This document shows, piece after piece, positions 38,668-47,616 of a stretch of 51,173 nucleotides of DNA (the stretch's first letter is position 1; each line of letters begins with the position of its first letter). This stretch comes from Treponema sp. Its GTDB lineage: Bacteria; Spirochaetota; Spirochaetia; Treponematales; Treponemataceae. Where the stretch lies: assembly GCA_016294035.1 (NCBI GenBank), contig JAEDCT010000015.1, positions 1 to 51,173 on the forward strand, given 5' to 3'. The notes below the pieces were generated by a model, which saw nothing but the letters and a program-made list of their open reading frames with translations, made no database searches and was not told where the DNA came from. The translations under genes and the position numbers were made by a program.

Positions 38668-40746
38668 CTATATGGTGAACTGATTAATCTGGTCACCAAT
38701 TTCGTTGATGGCTCCCTTAATCTGTTCGGAAATCTGTGTAAGGGAAGTCCAGGTTCCGTTAATTTTGTGGGCATTGGAATCCATTTCTGAAATAGTATTG
38801 TTTATACGTTCAGAGGAGGCCTGAAGTTTCTTGACGTCATCCAGAATCTGTTTGTTGCCTTCGCTCATCTTTACTGACGAATTCTTTACTTCTGTAGTTG
38901 TATCATTCATTGCGTGAAGGGCTGTAATAATCTGTTTGGAACCTTCATTCTGTTCTTCCATGGCTGATTTTATTTGACGTACCAGCTGGTCTGTTTCTTT
39001 GATTTTTGTTGAAACAGATGTAAAGGATTCGCTTGATTCCACTGAGGCTGCAACAACTTCTTCGATTGATTCTTGAATTTTAAGGAGCTGTTCTCCGATT
39101 GTGCGGGACTGGCTGCCTGAAGTTTCGCTTAACTTGCGGATTTCGTCTGCAACTACACTGAATCCTTTTCCGGCTTCTCCTGCATGGGCGGCTTCAATGG
39201 CTGCGTTCATTGCAAGAAGGTTTGTCTGTTCTGCTATGTTGGAAATTGCGGCATTTGCTTCCTGTAAAAGCTGGGACTGCTTTTCTATCTGTGTAATGCG
39301 TTCGTTTACGGCTTCCTGCTTTTTGTTGCCGTTTTGAGCGTCTTCATCCAGGATGTTAAAGGATTCTGCCATTTTTTCTATGCTGCTGTTGACGGAGGCA
39401 ATATTGGAAATCATTTCTTCTACGGCTGAACTTGCCTGAGAAACTCCTTCTGCCTGACCTGCAATCATTTTTTCGAGTGACTGAATGCTGGCTGCAATCT
39501 GATTGACTGCTTCTGCTGTTTCTTCAACATCATTTCCCTGATTCTGAATCTGGCTGTTTACATCTGAGATGTTTTTCAGGATTGTTTGTATTGCTTCAGA
39601 GGTATCCTGCGTGCTGCTGTCAAGATTTGTACCTGCAGAAGAGAGAACGTTCTGGGATTTTATAAGGTCTCCTATGATTTTCTGCAGCTGTTCCGTAAAG
39701 GAATTGAATCCTTCTGAAATTTCTCCGATTTCATTTTTAAGATTGAAGTGGAGCCTGTTTGTTAAATCTGCATGTCCGCTGGAAATCTTTTTAAGGGCAA
39801 TAGCAATGTGCTTGACGGGATGAGTAATTTTCACAGAGAGGAAAAGAGAACCGATTATTGCTACAAAAAGGGCTATTGAAGAAATTATGATTATGATTTT
39901 GAGGCTGTCTGTAAGTTCAGAGTAAAGTTCAGAAATGGGACCGAATGCTACAAGCTTCCATCCGCAGAGATTGGACATTTTTCTTGCGGCAAAATACTGT
40001 TCGCCGTTATTAAGGTTTAGGTATGGTTCATTGTCCGGTATCTGAGAATTAAGGCCGGAAAATCCTGTATCATCGTAGAAGTTGTCCTTAGCAACTTTAT
40101 ACGGGTCAGGATTAGTAACGTATTTTCCTTTTGAATCAATCATGTAGGCCTTGCAGCTTTCCGTAAGCTTGACTTCGTTTACCATGGCAACGACTTTATC
40201 CAGAAGAAGGTCTATTCCTATTACTCCGGCAAATTCACCCCTTTTGTTTTTAAAAGCTTTTGAAAGAGTTACGACAATGCCTTTTGACTGTTCATCAACA
40301 TAAGGATTGGAAAAGACAATTGTTCCCATTGAATCGCGGGCATTTATATACCAGCTTCTGGTTGTCTCGTCAAAATCAGACGGTGCTCTCCAGTGAATGT
40401 TTGTAAAGGTAAAGCCGCCTTTGCAGGTCGGTAGTGCACTGGAAACATAAAGCATGGAGCAGTCGGTATCGTCGGCAGCCTGTGCAACAAGAAAGTCTTC
40501 AATAGAATCTCTTTCGTACTGTTCAAGGTTTTCTACATAGGAAGAAACGACTTCAATGGTGTGCTGTGCTTTAGAAAGAAAACTGTCAATCTGGTGGTTT
40601 ACGTTTTCAACTTGAAGTTTAGAAATTGCTGTAATTTCTTTGTGGATTATTTTTTGCTGTGTAAGTGAAGCTGTGACTGCGAGAAAAACTATTAACAGCA
40701 ATGTCAGAACTGTATGACTCAGAATAAGTTGGTAGCGGATTCGCAT
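38668..40746 (-). CDS. Methyl-accepting chemotaxis protein, dCache_1 sensor
   Basis: A 692-residue chemoreceptor: first transmembrane helix about 9-28, periplasmic dCache domain to about 280, second helix about 283-305 (IIIIISSIALFVAIIGSLFL), HAMP, and the signalling hairpin with the tip AEQTNLLAMNAAIEAAHAGE. The Cache pocket segment FDETTRSWYINARDSMGTIV, then FSNPYVDEQSKGIVVTLS, contains the R-x-W-Y and later Asp residues that mark amino-acid-binding dCache sensors, so an amino acid ligand is plausible. AAGGAG precedes the ATG and a strong sigma-70 type promoter lies at 40788-40816. Its signalling half is close to that of the receptor at 19676, with an unrelated-looking sensor half. Confidence 0.95.
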   Translation of the reverse strand: MRIRYQLILSHTVLTLLLIVFLAVTASLTQQKIIHKEITAISKLQVENVNHQIDSFLSKAQHTIEVVSSYVENLEQYERDSIEDFLVAQAADDTDCSMLYVSSALPTCKGGFTFTNIHWRAPSDFDETTRSWYINARDSMGTIVFSNPYVDEQSKGIVVTLSKAFKNKRGEFAGVIGIDLLLDKVVAMVNEVKLTESCKAYMIDSKGKYVTNPDPYKVAKDNFYDDTGFSGLNSQIPDNEPYLNLNNGEQYFAARKMSNLCGWKLVAFGPISELYSELTDSLKIIIIISSIALFVAIIGSLFLSVKITHPVKHIAIALKKISSGHADLTNRLHFNLKNEIGEISEGFNSFTEQLQKIIGDLIKSQNVLSSAGTNLDSSTQDTSEAIQTILKNISDVNSQIQNQGNDVEETAEAVNQIAASIQSLEKMIAGQAEGVSQASSAVEEMISNIASVNSSIEKMAESFNILDEDAQNGNKKQEAVNERITQIEKQSQLLQEANAAISNIAEQTNLLAMNAAIEAAHAGEAGKGFSVVADEIRKLSETSGSQSRTIGEQLLKIQESIEEVVAASVESSESFTSVSTKIKETDQLVRQIKSAMEEQNEGSKQIITALHAMNDTTTEVKNSSVKMSEGNKQILDDVKKLQASSERINNTISEMDSNAHKINGTWTSLTQISEQIKGAINEIGDQINQFTI

Positions 40747-40787
40747 AAAAGGGAGACTCCTTAATTAAATCGATTTATATTTAATTA

Positions 40788-40816
40788 ATTATAATTATGA
40801 AAATTTAAATTATCAA
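40788..40816 (-). promoter_or_regulatory. Promoter of the second chemoreceptor
   Basis: On the minus strand TTGATA (plus 40811-40816) and a perfect TATAAT (plus 40788-40793), 17 bp apart. Confidence 0.75.
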
Positions 40817-40865
40817 GAATTTATTTAACATTCGTTTTTTTGGTAAAACAGAAGAGTTTATTTTT

Positions 40866-41240
40866 TTATTCCTCAAAATCGAAAACGGGTATATCATCAG
40901 GTAAAAAAATCAAGAACTTTTGATACTTTTCAATCCATTCTCCGCTATCTACCCACATAGGAGATGTCAATAAGACATAAAACCATTTTCCAGCTTCATT
41001 ATCCAGTATATCATTTTTCAAAACTTCCAAGCATCTTACCTTCATTCCGCCTTCATGATTTAAGGTTCTGTATTTTACCGCTGATGAATAATCTTTTTCT
41101 GTTCGTAAATCTATTTCGCCCATTATTCTGAATGAAGAAAATTCTTTTATTTGTGAATGGTCTGTTAAAGTGTTTCCATGGGCATATAATGCAATTGAGA
41201 AAATAAAACTCATGGATAAAAGAAAAAAGTTTCTTTTCAT
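40866..41240 (-). CDS. Small exported hypothetical protein
   Basis: A 124-residue protein with a signal peptide (MKRNFFLLSMSFIFSIALYAHG). The C-terminal half (VRCLEVLKNDI ... GKWFYVLLTSPMWVDSGEWIEKYQKFLIFLPD) resembles a bacterial SH3-like domain with its W-x-Y/V-x-V strand and W-V/I-x-K-Y end, a type often bound to the cell wall or envelope. The ribosome-binding site is poor, so the start may be four codons further up. It lies upstream of the second chemoreceptor on the same strand, 120 bases away, and follows the CBM48 protein gene. Function unknown. Confidence 0.6.
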   Translation of the reverse strand: MKRNFFLLSMSFIFSIALYAHGNTLTDHSQIKEFSSFRIMGEIDLRTEKDYSSAVKYRTLNHEGGMKVRCLEVLKNDILDNEAGKWFYVLLTSPMWVDSGEWIEKYQKFLIFLPDDIPVFDFEE

Positions 41241-41291
41241 TGAAAAATACAAAAGCAGTGATTTTCCTTGCTTTGAATTTTTTTGGCGGAA

Positions 41292-42017
41292 CTATTTGAC
41301 AATCAGAAGAGATGCTGTTCTTCCGTCAGGCGTGTAGCATTTCTGTGGATTGGTGTTGTCCGGGAATGATGTGATTCCGGTATAGAATGCATATTCGTAT
41401 TTTCCAGGTGGCAGTGGAAGCTCCAACTCGTAGAGACCTGGTGAAACTTCTGTCATCTGATAGATCCAGCTGTCCCAGTTTGTGAAGCTTCCGCCCACTC
41501 TTATCTGCTGTCCGGATTTTCCACGATAAACAAATCTTACTGTGTCTTTCTTGATGTTTTCTGTCATTGGAAGGATGTTTCTTGAAGCATCAACGTGTGA
41601 AAGTGTAAGGTTTGCATCCCTTGAGAAGATCTTGTTTTCATTTACTGGATCTGTTGTCCAAAGTCCGTCAATCACCAGCCTGTAGTTTACCGACAGAATG
41701 TTTTTTGGAAGCTTTAATATATAGAAGAGAAGTGATCCGGAGTCTTTGTATTCCATGTCTGTGAATTTCTTTATCTTGTATGAATGGATTGTCCTGAAGT
41801 TCTCGAAGTCAAAGGCAATTCCAACATGGCGTGCCGTGTGAGGTGCCGTGAAAATAACGTAATCTCCATCAAGATATGGGGCCCCGACTTCCTGGATTTC
41901 TGAAACAAGCTGTGAATAGTCCAGTTCTTCATCGCTTGGCAGAGTCTTGTCTTCCGCTGAAAATGCAGTTGAAACGCAAAGAATGGCTGCCAGGACGTAA
42001 ATAAATCTTCTTTTCAT
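41292..42017 (-). CDS. Exported protein with CBM48/AMPK-type glycan-binding domain
   Basis: A 241-residue secreted protein: signal peptide MKRRFIYVLAAILCVSTAFS, a middle region with strands (DGDYVIFTAPHTARHVGIAF; LPKNILSVNYRLVIDGLWTTDP), and a C-terminal domain about 165-241. That domain (IRVGGSFTNWDSWIYQMTEVSPGLYELELPLPPGKYEYAFY) is the E-set/CBM48 pattern seen in glycogen-branching enzymes and AMPK beta subunits. The middle part may be a second similar domain. It has no catalytic region, so a binding or structural envelope role is likely. The ribosome-binding site is weak. It is divergent from the TPR gene. Confidence 0.75.
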   Translation of the reverse strand: MKRRFIYVLAAILCVSTAFSAEDKTLPSDEELDYSQLVSEIQEVGAPYLDGDYVIFTAPHTARHVGIAFDFENFRTIHSYKIKKFTDMEYKDSGSLLFYILKLPKNILSVNYRLVIDGLWTTDPVNENKIFSRDANLTLSHVDASRNILPMTENIKKDTVRFVYRGKSGQQIRVGGSFTNWDSWIYQMTEVSPGLYELELPLPPGKYEYAFYTGITSFPDNTNPQKCYTPDGRTASLLIVK

Positions 42018-42183
42018 ATTATCTATTTCGGAATTTTCAATTCATAATTTAATAGAAGATTCCCAAAAAAATGCTTTTTACGCATTGATCAGACATGTGA
42101 ATATTTATGCGAAGAACAAAAGAGATTGGTTTAAGATGCTTATATTCCCCTTAACTTGAAAAAAAATTATGCCGATATTGGAA

Positions 42184-42213
42184 TTGATATAATATAACTT
42201 TGTGGAGTATAAT
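42184..42213 (+). promoter_or_regulatory. Promoter of the TPR gene, leaderless arrangement
   Basis: TTGATA (42184-42189), 18 bp, TATAAT (42208-42213), then eight bases to the ATG at 42222. The nearby GGAG lies upstream of the -10 and would not be in the mRNA. Confidence 0.65.
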
Positions 42214-42221
42214 TAAGAACC

Positions 42222-45200
42222 ATGCCTGGATTAAAACAGCTGCAGCAATTCAATTCAGATATATTAAACCTCGGTGATGAATCAAAGCTTCGTGCTGCCC
42301 GTGGAGAGAAACCGGTATTGGTTCCTATTCCAAAAAATGTGCAGGATGTTGATGATTCGGAAGACTTTATTTCCGGACTTCCTGTAATTTCAGACGAAGA
42401 AATGGCTCAGGCCGAAGCTGCTGCCAAAGAACGCGAAAAAGAAGCAAATGATTTCTCTGATTTCATGGACAACGGCTCAGATGAAAGTGATGAGGCTTCA
42501 GAAAAGCCTGCTCAGGAAACTGCAGTTGTTCCAGACGTTTCAGACCTTCTTCCATCCACAGGAGACATGGATCTTGGTGATCTTGATTTAAGTGAATTTG
42601 AACCTCCACCACAGCCGGAACCTGAACCAGAACCTGAGGAAATAGCCATTGAAGACATGGATCTTGACTCTCTTCTTGCACCAGCTCCAAAACCTGAACC
42701 AGAGCCGGAGCCTGAACCGGAACCTCAGACTGTTGACATGGAAGCATCAGAAAGTATTCAGGATGATTTTTTTGATCAGGATTTTACACCCAGCCAGGAT
42801 GTTTCGGCTTCAGTTCCAAAGTCAGAAGACAGCATAGGAACTTCATTTGATTCCTCACTTTTTGACATGCCTCAGGAAGAATCAGCTGATGAGGTTGAGG
42901 AAGCAGTTCCGGAGCTGGACACTGAATCTTTTGCATCAACATTTGGTCCTGGCTCAGCAGATGATTTGCCAACAGTTGATGATTTGCCTTCTGATTACTC
43001 TATGAATGATCTTCCTCCACTTGAGGATCTTTCCTTTGACATAGACGCAGATTCTACTCCTGCAGAAGAAATTCCAGAAATATCAGAAAATACAGAAATA
43101 TCAGAAAATCCGCAAATATCAGAAACTGAATCTCTTGAACCAGAGACATTGTCTCAATCTGCTGATTTTAACCCTGAGTCTCAGGAATCGGAAACTTCTC
43201 TTGATGACCTGGATCTTCCTTCGTTTGATAATCCAAATTCGGATTTTGAAACTGATTCAGCTGCCCTGGACATGAATGATACTATTCCCAGTGAATTCAA
43301 TGAAACCAGCGAAGCCGATTTGTCTAAGTCTGAAGAACTTCCATCCACAGACGAACTTAGCCTTGACCTGCCTTCACTTGATGACCAGGCTCCGGCAGCC
43401 ACAGATGAACTTAGTCTTGACCTGCCTTCACTTGATGACCAGGCTCCGGCAGCCACAGATGAACTTAGCCTTGACCTGCCTTCACTTGATGACCAGGCTC
43501 CGGCAGCCACAGATGAACTCAGCCTTGACCTGCCTTCACTTGATGACCAGGCTCCGGCATCCACAGATGAACTCAGCCTTGACCTGCCTTCACTTGATGA
43601 CCAGGCTCCGGCATCCACAGATGAACTTAGTCTTGACCTGCCTTCACTTGATGACCAGGCTCCGGCATCTACAGACGAACTTAGCCTTGACTTGCCTTCA
43701 CTTGATGATGATTCAGCAGACATGGATTTTTCTGCAGAGGCTAGTGGAATCGGCGACCTTGATTTTTCTTCTGAGGCAGACAATTCAGATTCAGATTTTG
43801 CCCTCGGTGATGTTGACGGCGATGATTTTACAATTCCAGGATTTTCAGATACTGTTACGGCTAATCTTGATAAGAAACCTGTTGTTGAAACTCTGGACTT
43901 TAGTAAGGCTCAGGAACCGGCTGATGATGAATCAAACAAGCCTAAGAATACATTCACTGATAACGAATACAAGCGTTTCCTGAAAAATCTCAAGGATTAT
44001 CCCCTTAACGTTCGAATTGCACTTGAAGATTTCGTAGTAAAGAACGAATTCACTGATGATGCAATTTTCGGTATTCTTGAAAAGGTTCTGCGTAAGGCTC
44101 CTGCAAGACAGGTTGCTTCAGAACTTGAAAAGCTTCTTGATATTCAGCTTGATGTTCCTCGTGATTTTGAAAAACGTTCAGTTGCTGAATATGAAGCATA
44201 CAAAAAATCTGTTGAATATCAGCTTAAGAACAGAATCATTCCTGGTGCAATTCTTACTGGTGTTGCCGCAGTGCTTATTTTCTGCATTGTTACTCTTTCA
44301 AAGAAATTTATCTATGAACCTATTTGTGCTTCAATTCTTTACAATCAGGGATATGAACTTCTTGAAGACAATCAGTATGCTCAGTCAGAAGAAACTTTCA
44401 ACGAGGCTCTTAATTACAAGCCTGTGAAAAAATGGTTCTTCAAGTATGCGGAAGGTTACAGGCGGCACAAGCAATATGACCGTGCAAGAATGATGTATCG
44501 TGCCATTGTCCAGCGCTATGACCATGACAAAAAGGGTGCTTTGGATTGGGCCGGAATGGAATGTTATGATCTCTACAACTATGAGGAAAGTGAACGACTC
44601 ATTAAGCGTGAGGTTCTTGATTATTACATAAATGACCGTGACGCCGTTCTTCAGCTGGGTGATGTTTATCTTGAATGGGCAACTGACCGCGATCCGACAA
44701 AGTTTGAGCTTGCAAAAGAACAGTATGATCTTCTTGTTGAGCTTTATGGAACAGATGACCTCATTAATTCAAGACAGATGAGATATTTTATCCGCACAGA
44801 TAACCTCAGAATGGTTCTTGGATACAAGGAAATGTTCATGTCAAAGGGCAGACATCTTGAGCCGCAGGATCGGATTGAGCTTTCTGAGTATATTCTCGAC
44901 AAGCGCTATGGTGTTCTGCGTCCTGCTGAAAAGGAACTCCTTTCATCCATTGAAGATGTTCGTGCTCTTCTTGAAGGTGCAGTAAAGGCCGCTCCGGAAA
45001 ATCCGGTTGCATTGTACAATATGGCACGCTACTTCGTTAACACAAACAACGGAAAGGGAGCAGCCCAGATGATGAAGTCTGCCATTGCTCAGTTTGAAAA
45101 GCAGACTCGCAGAAACAAGAGAGAAACTTACAAGTACATCAATGCATACAGGCTTCTTGGTGAGGAAATGGTTGAGGAAAGGGAATATATTACTGCAGAG

Positions 45201-45923
45201 GAACTCTACGGTAAGGGAATTTCAATTTTCGAAAAAGAAAACAGCACAAGTGGTTTTGAGAGCGATGAAAACACAGGCCATCTCTATTCTGATCTTGCTG
45301 ATCTTGATTATTTTATCGCAGGTGACAATGATGCAGCTCTCAAGAACTATGTCAATGCTGTAAACAATAAGTATGACACTTCGTCTGTCAGATACAGAAT
45401 TGGATATATCCAGTATGAAAACCACAATTATCCGGAAGCATTGGGTTCTTTCATCAAGAGCCAGGATACGTCAGGAAATGACACTCATCTTCTTCTTGCA
45501 CTAGCAAACACTTTGAGCCTTTCAAGTGACAACCATGTTGCAGCCGGATATTATGAGCGTCTTTTGAGCCAGCTTGATTCAGACAGGCAGAAATATGCAG
45601 TTCTTCTTCCTCAGGTTCGCGAGGATCAGGCAGATATTGTTGAAACATACATGAAGGGATCCAACAATCTTGGTGTTACTCTTTCCCGCATTGCAAATCT
45701 CACTGGTAACAGCGAGTTGAATGCCCGTGCAATTGTTTGTCTCCAGGAAAGCTTGAGGGCTTGGGATGCACTTACAAGAAATCAGCAGACAATGATTCGT
45801 CTTGAAGGATCAAATCTTGCTGAGCAGAACATCAAGTACATTACTCATCCAACTTCAGATTATGAGCCGGAAATCTATACTCAGATTCCGAGAACTCTGT
45901 ATGGTGAGAAAGGTCTTGAATGA
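42222..45923 (+). CDS. Large TPR protein with acidic tandem-repeat region and one membrane helix
   Basis: A 1233-residue protein. Residues 1 to about 590 are extremely acidic and low in complexity (Pro-Glu runs, many DLPSLD-type motifs), with an 18-residue repeat DELSLDLPSLDDQAP(A/S)(A/S)T present six times plus a partial one (residues about 376-498). Then a small folded region (FTDNEYKRFLKNLKDYPLNV), one transmembrane helix about 673-693 (GAILTGVAAVLIFCIVTLSKK), and about 540 residues of TPR-like helical pairs (YNQGYELLEDNQYAQSEETFNEAL; YDRARMMYRAIVQRYDHDKKG). There is no signal peptide, so the acidic half should be cytoplasmic and the TPR half periplasmic. Spirochete flagellar-collar proteins such as Borrelia BB0236/BB0326 also combine TPRs with one helix, but kinship is not shown. 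It is translationally coupled to the next gene. Confidence 0.8.
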   Translation: MPGLKQLQQFNSDILNLGDESKLRAARGEKPVLVPIPKNVQDVDDSEDFISGLPVISDEEMAQAEAAAKEREKEANDFSDFMDNGSDESDEASEKPAQETAVVPDVSDLLPSTGDMDLGDLDLSEFEPPPQPEPEPEPEEIAIEDMDLDSLLAPAPKPEPEPEPEPEPQTVDMEASESIQDDFFDQDFTPSQDVSASVPKSEDSIGTSFDSSLFDMPQEESADEVEEAVPELDTESFASTFGPGSADDLPTVDDLPSDYSMNDLPPLEDLSFDIDADSTPAEEIPEISENTEISENPQISETESLEPETLSQSADFNPESQESETSLDDLDLPSFDNPNSDFETDSAALDMNDTIPSEFNETSEADLSKSEELPSTDELSLDLPSLDDQAPAATDELSLDLPSLDDQAPAATDELSLDLPSLDDQAPAATDELSLDLPSLDDQAPASTDELSLDLPSLDDQAPASTDELSLDLPSLDDQAPASTDELSLDLPSLDDDSADMDFSAEASGIGDLDFSSEADNSDSDFALGDVDGDDFTIPGFSDTVTANLDKKPVVETLDFSKAQEPADDESNKPKNTFTDNEYKRFLKNLKDYPLNVRIALEDFVVKNEFTDDAIFGILEKVLRKAPARQVASELEKLLDIQLDVPRDFEKRSVAEYEAYKKSVEYQLKNRIIPGAILTGVAAVLIFCIVTLSKKFIYEPICASILYNQGYELLEDNQYAQSEETFNEALNYKPVKKWFFKYAEGYRRHKQYDRARMMYRAIVQRYDHDKKGALDWAGMECYDLYNYEESERLIKREVLDYYINDRDAVLQLGDVYLEWATDRDPTKFELAKEQYDLLVELYGTDDLINSRQMRYFIRTDNLRMVLGYKEMFMSKGRHLEPQDRIELSEYILDKRYGVLRPAEKELLSSIEDVRALLEGAVKAAPENPVALYNMARYFVNTNNGKGAAQMMKSAIAQFEKQTRRNKRETYKYINAYRLLGEEMVEEREYITAEELYGKGISIFEKENSTSGFESDENTGHLYSDLADLDYFIAGDNDAALKNYVNAVNNKYDTSSVRYRIGYIQYENHNYPEALGSFIKSQDTSGNDTHLLLALANTLSLSSDNHVAAGYYERLLSQLDSDRQKYAVLLPQVREDQADIVETYMKGSNNLGVTLSRIANLTGNSELNARAIVCLQESLRAWDALTRNQQTMIRLEGSNLAEQNIKYITHPTSDYEPEIYTQIPRTLYGEKGLE
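43347..43715 (+). repeat. 54-bp in-frame tandem repeat, 6 full units and one partial
   Basis: Units start at 43347, 43401, 43455, 43509, 43563 and 43617, with a partial one at 43671. They are nearly identical at DNA level, differing mainly in silent positions and Ala/Ser before the Thr. A repeat this clean, with a multiple-of-three period, can gain or lose units by slippage without breaking the frame. Confidence 0.95.
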
Positions 45924-46582
45924 GAAGAAGATTTTCTCTTGCAGGTAGAACCAGAGGAATAATTTCTCGCCAGAGAGTCCTTATGATTTTCAAGGAGGCT
46001 TTCAGAAAGGCGATACATCTTTGCTGTGCATTTGTTCCTTTTCTGCTGTCTGCAAACTATCCTGCAACCATGATTGTTCTTCTTGTCCTTTTGATCTTGT
46101 ATTCAGTTTCTGAATTCATAAGGCTAAGGGGAATCCATGTTCCTGTCATTTCTACAATTACAGAAGCCGCTGCAAGAAAAAGAGATGAAAACCGCTTTGT
46201 TCTTGGTCCCGTAACTTTGGTGTGCGGAATTTTTCTTTGTGCTTTTATATGGAAATCATTGCCTGCCAAAATCGGAATATATGCCCTGGCTTTTGGTGAT
46301 GGTCTTGCAAGCCTTTCCGGAAAAATGTTTGGAAGGGTTCATATTCCATTTACCGGTGGAAAAACTGTTGCCGGAAGCCTGACCTGCTTTACTGCAATTT
46401 TCATTTCCTGTTTCCTGGCATGTGTTGCAGGTGATTTTCCTGTAGGGGTTGATGTTTGTGCCGTGTCTCTGATTATTGCTTCAGTAGGCATGACAATAGA
46501 ACTGCTTCCATTAAAAGATTTCGACAATATCCTGATTCCACTTGTACTCGGCGCTCTTTCTCAGTTTCTTTTGTGTCTCTGA
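45920..46582 (+). CDS. CTP-dependent polyprenol/phytol kinase-like membrane protein
   Basis: A 220-residue integral membrane protein with six or seven helices, of the dolichol kinase/phosphatidate cytidylyltransferase-like family. Marks are the N-terminal FRKAIHLCCAFVPF (R-K-x-x-H helix), the E-x-x-R after helix 3 (SEFIRLRG), and the nucleotide segment FGDGLASLSGKMFG ... FTGGKTVAGSLTCF. These enzymes phosphorylate lipid alcohols or diacylglycerol with CTP. Its ATG overlaps the TPR gene's stop by four bases; an internal ATG at 45983 could also be used. The lipid substrate is unknown. Confidence 0.8.
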   Translation: MRRRFSLAGRTRGIISRQRVLMIFKEAFRKAIHLCCAFVPFLLSANYPATMIVLLVLLILYSVSEFIRLRGIHVPVISTITEAAARKRDENRFVLGPVTLVCGIFLCAFIWKSLPAKIGIYALAFGDGLASLSGKMFGRVHIPFTGGKTVAGSLTCFTAIFISCFLACVAGDFPVGVDVCAVSLIIASVGMTIELLPLKDFDNILIPLVLGALSQFLLCL

Positions 46583-46692
46583 TTTCAATCATAATTTTCT
46601 TAGGCTGGAAAACATTTACCTTCACGCAATCTGTAAAAGATTTTTATATTTGAATTATTGTTTTGTCCGTGAGGAATTATTTTGAAGGTTTT

Positions 46693-47520
46693 CTAGTTCC
46701 AGGTATTTCTGATGTAATGGATTGACTTAAGATAGATCATGCATCCGGCAAGAAATACTATCAATCCTGCTGCAAGTGTAAAGACAGAGTCTGCTGAAGA
46801 AAGAATCAGGTGACCGAAAAAGAAGGCGAGAGCTCCAAGAGCTTTAGTGTAATTTGCCTTGATTCCGGTATTGTATCCTTCTATGAGCATTGAGACAAAT
46901 GTCGTCATCATAATCAGAACTCGGGCTGTAATGAAAAATTTTCTAAGTCCCCACAAAACTGTGTTGCTTGTTGTTATTATTCCGGAATTGACCGGGTAAA
47001 AGAATGCGATAAGTGATGTAAGAACAAAAAGTAGTGCAAGGTTTCTTTCGGCATTCTGATTGTGTTCCTGTGCATGAAAAAGCTGTGCAAAGAACAGACT
47101 CAGTGGAAAAAGAAGTCTTGCTCCAATAATTATTTTCCCGATGTAAGCAAGAGATTTCGAGTAGGATTTCCAGAGTCCGTAATATGGAATATAGATTCGT
47201 ACCGATTCCATCAGAAGGCTTGCAAGTATTCCAATGAAGAAAACAATTTCCAGTGATTGTGTTTTTTCAAAACCGCGGAAGACGGCCAGTGAAAGAAGTG
47301 GTGCCAGAAATGCAAGGACAAGTATGGCCACAATGGAAGTTGTAAAGCTGTAGGAAAAAATTCCACCAAGATTAAATTCGTATATTCTTATGGGTGACTG
47401 TGGCTGGAAAATTGTATCGTTGAAACTTGCCCAGACAAAAAGTCCCCCATGGATTAAAAATGATGCAATTGCGATGATTGAAAATATCAGGAGTGAACCG
47501 TTTCTTGTTTTGATTGTCAT
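46693..47520 (-). CDS. Hypothetical multi-pass membrane protein
   Basis: A 275-residue protein with seven or eight predicted helices (for example SLLIFSIIAIASFLIHGGLF; SIVAILVLAFLAPLLSLAVF; FFGHLILSSADSVFTLAAG) and short loops. The layout resembles spirochete membrane proteins of unknown role; there are no catalytic motifs. The start at 47520 (MTIKTRNGSLLIF) places a basic segment before the first helix; no ribosome-binding site is visible. It is divergent from the DUF2259 gene and convergent with the lipid kinase-like gene. Confidence 0.65.
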   Translation of the reverse strand: MTIKTRNGSLLIFSIIAIASFLIHGGLFVWASFNDTIFQPQSPIRIYEFNLGGIFSYSFTTSIVAILVLAFLAPLLSLAVFRGFEKTQSLEIVFFIGILASLLMESVRIYIPYYGLWKSYSKSLAYIGKIIIGARLLFPLSLFFAQLFHAQEHNQNAERNLALLFVLTSLIAFFYPVNSGIITTSNTVLWGLRKFFITARVLIMMTTFVSMLIEGYNTGIKANYTKALGALAFFFGHLILSSADSVFTLAAGLIVFLAGCMIYLKSIHYIRNTWN

Positions 47521-47616
47521 AGTATGGTTTAAACATATATCAGCACGAAATTTTAGTAAAGACTTTACCTGAAATACCGAAAATTCAAGTAAGGTTCTAT
47601 TTTTGGGGAGGAACAC

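Noticed and set aside
43181..43983. Long open frames antisense and out of frame to the TPR gene repeats
   Set aside because: Caused by the 54-bp tandem repeat; their sequence is the repeat read in other frames (for example SSSEGRSRL).
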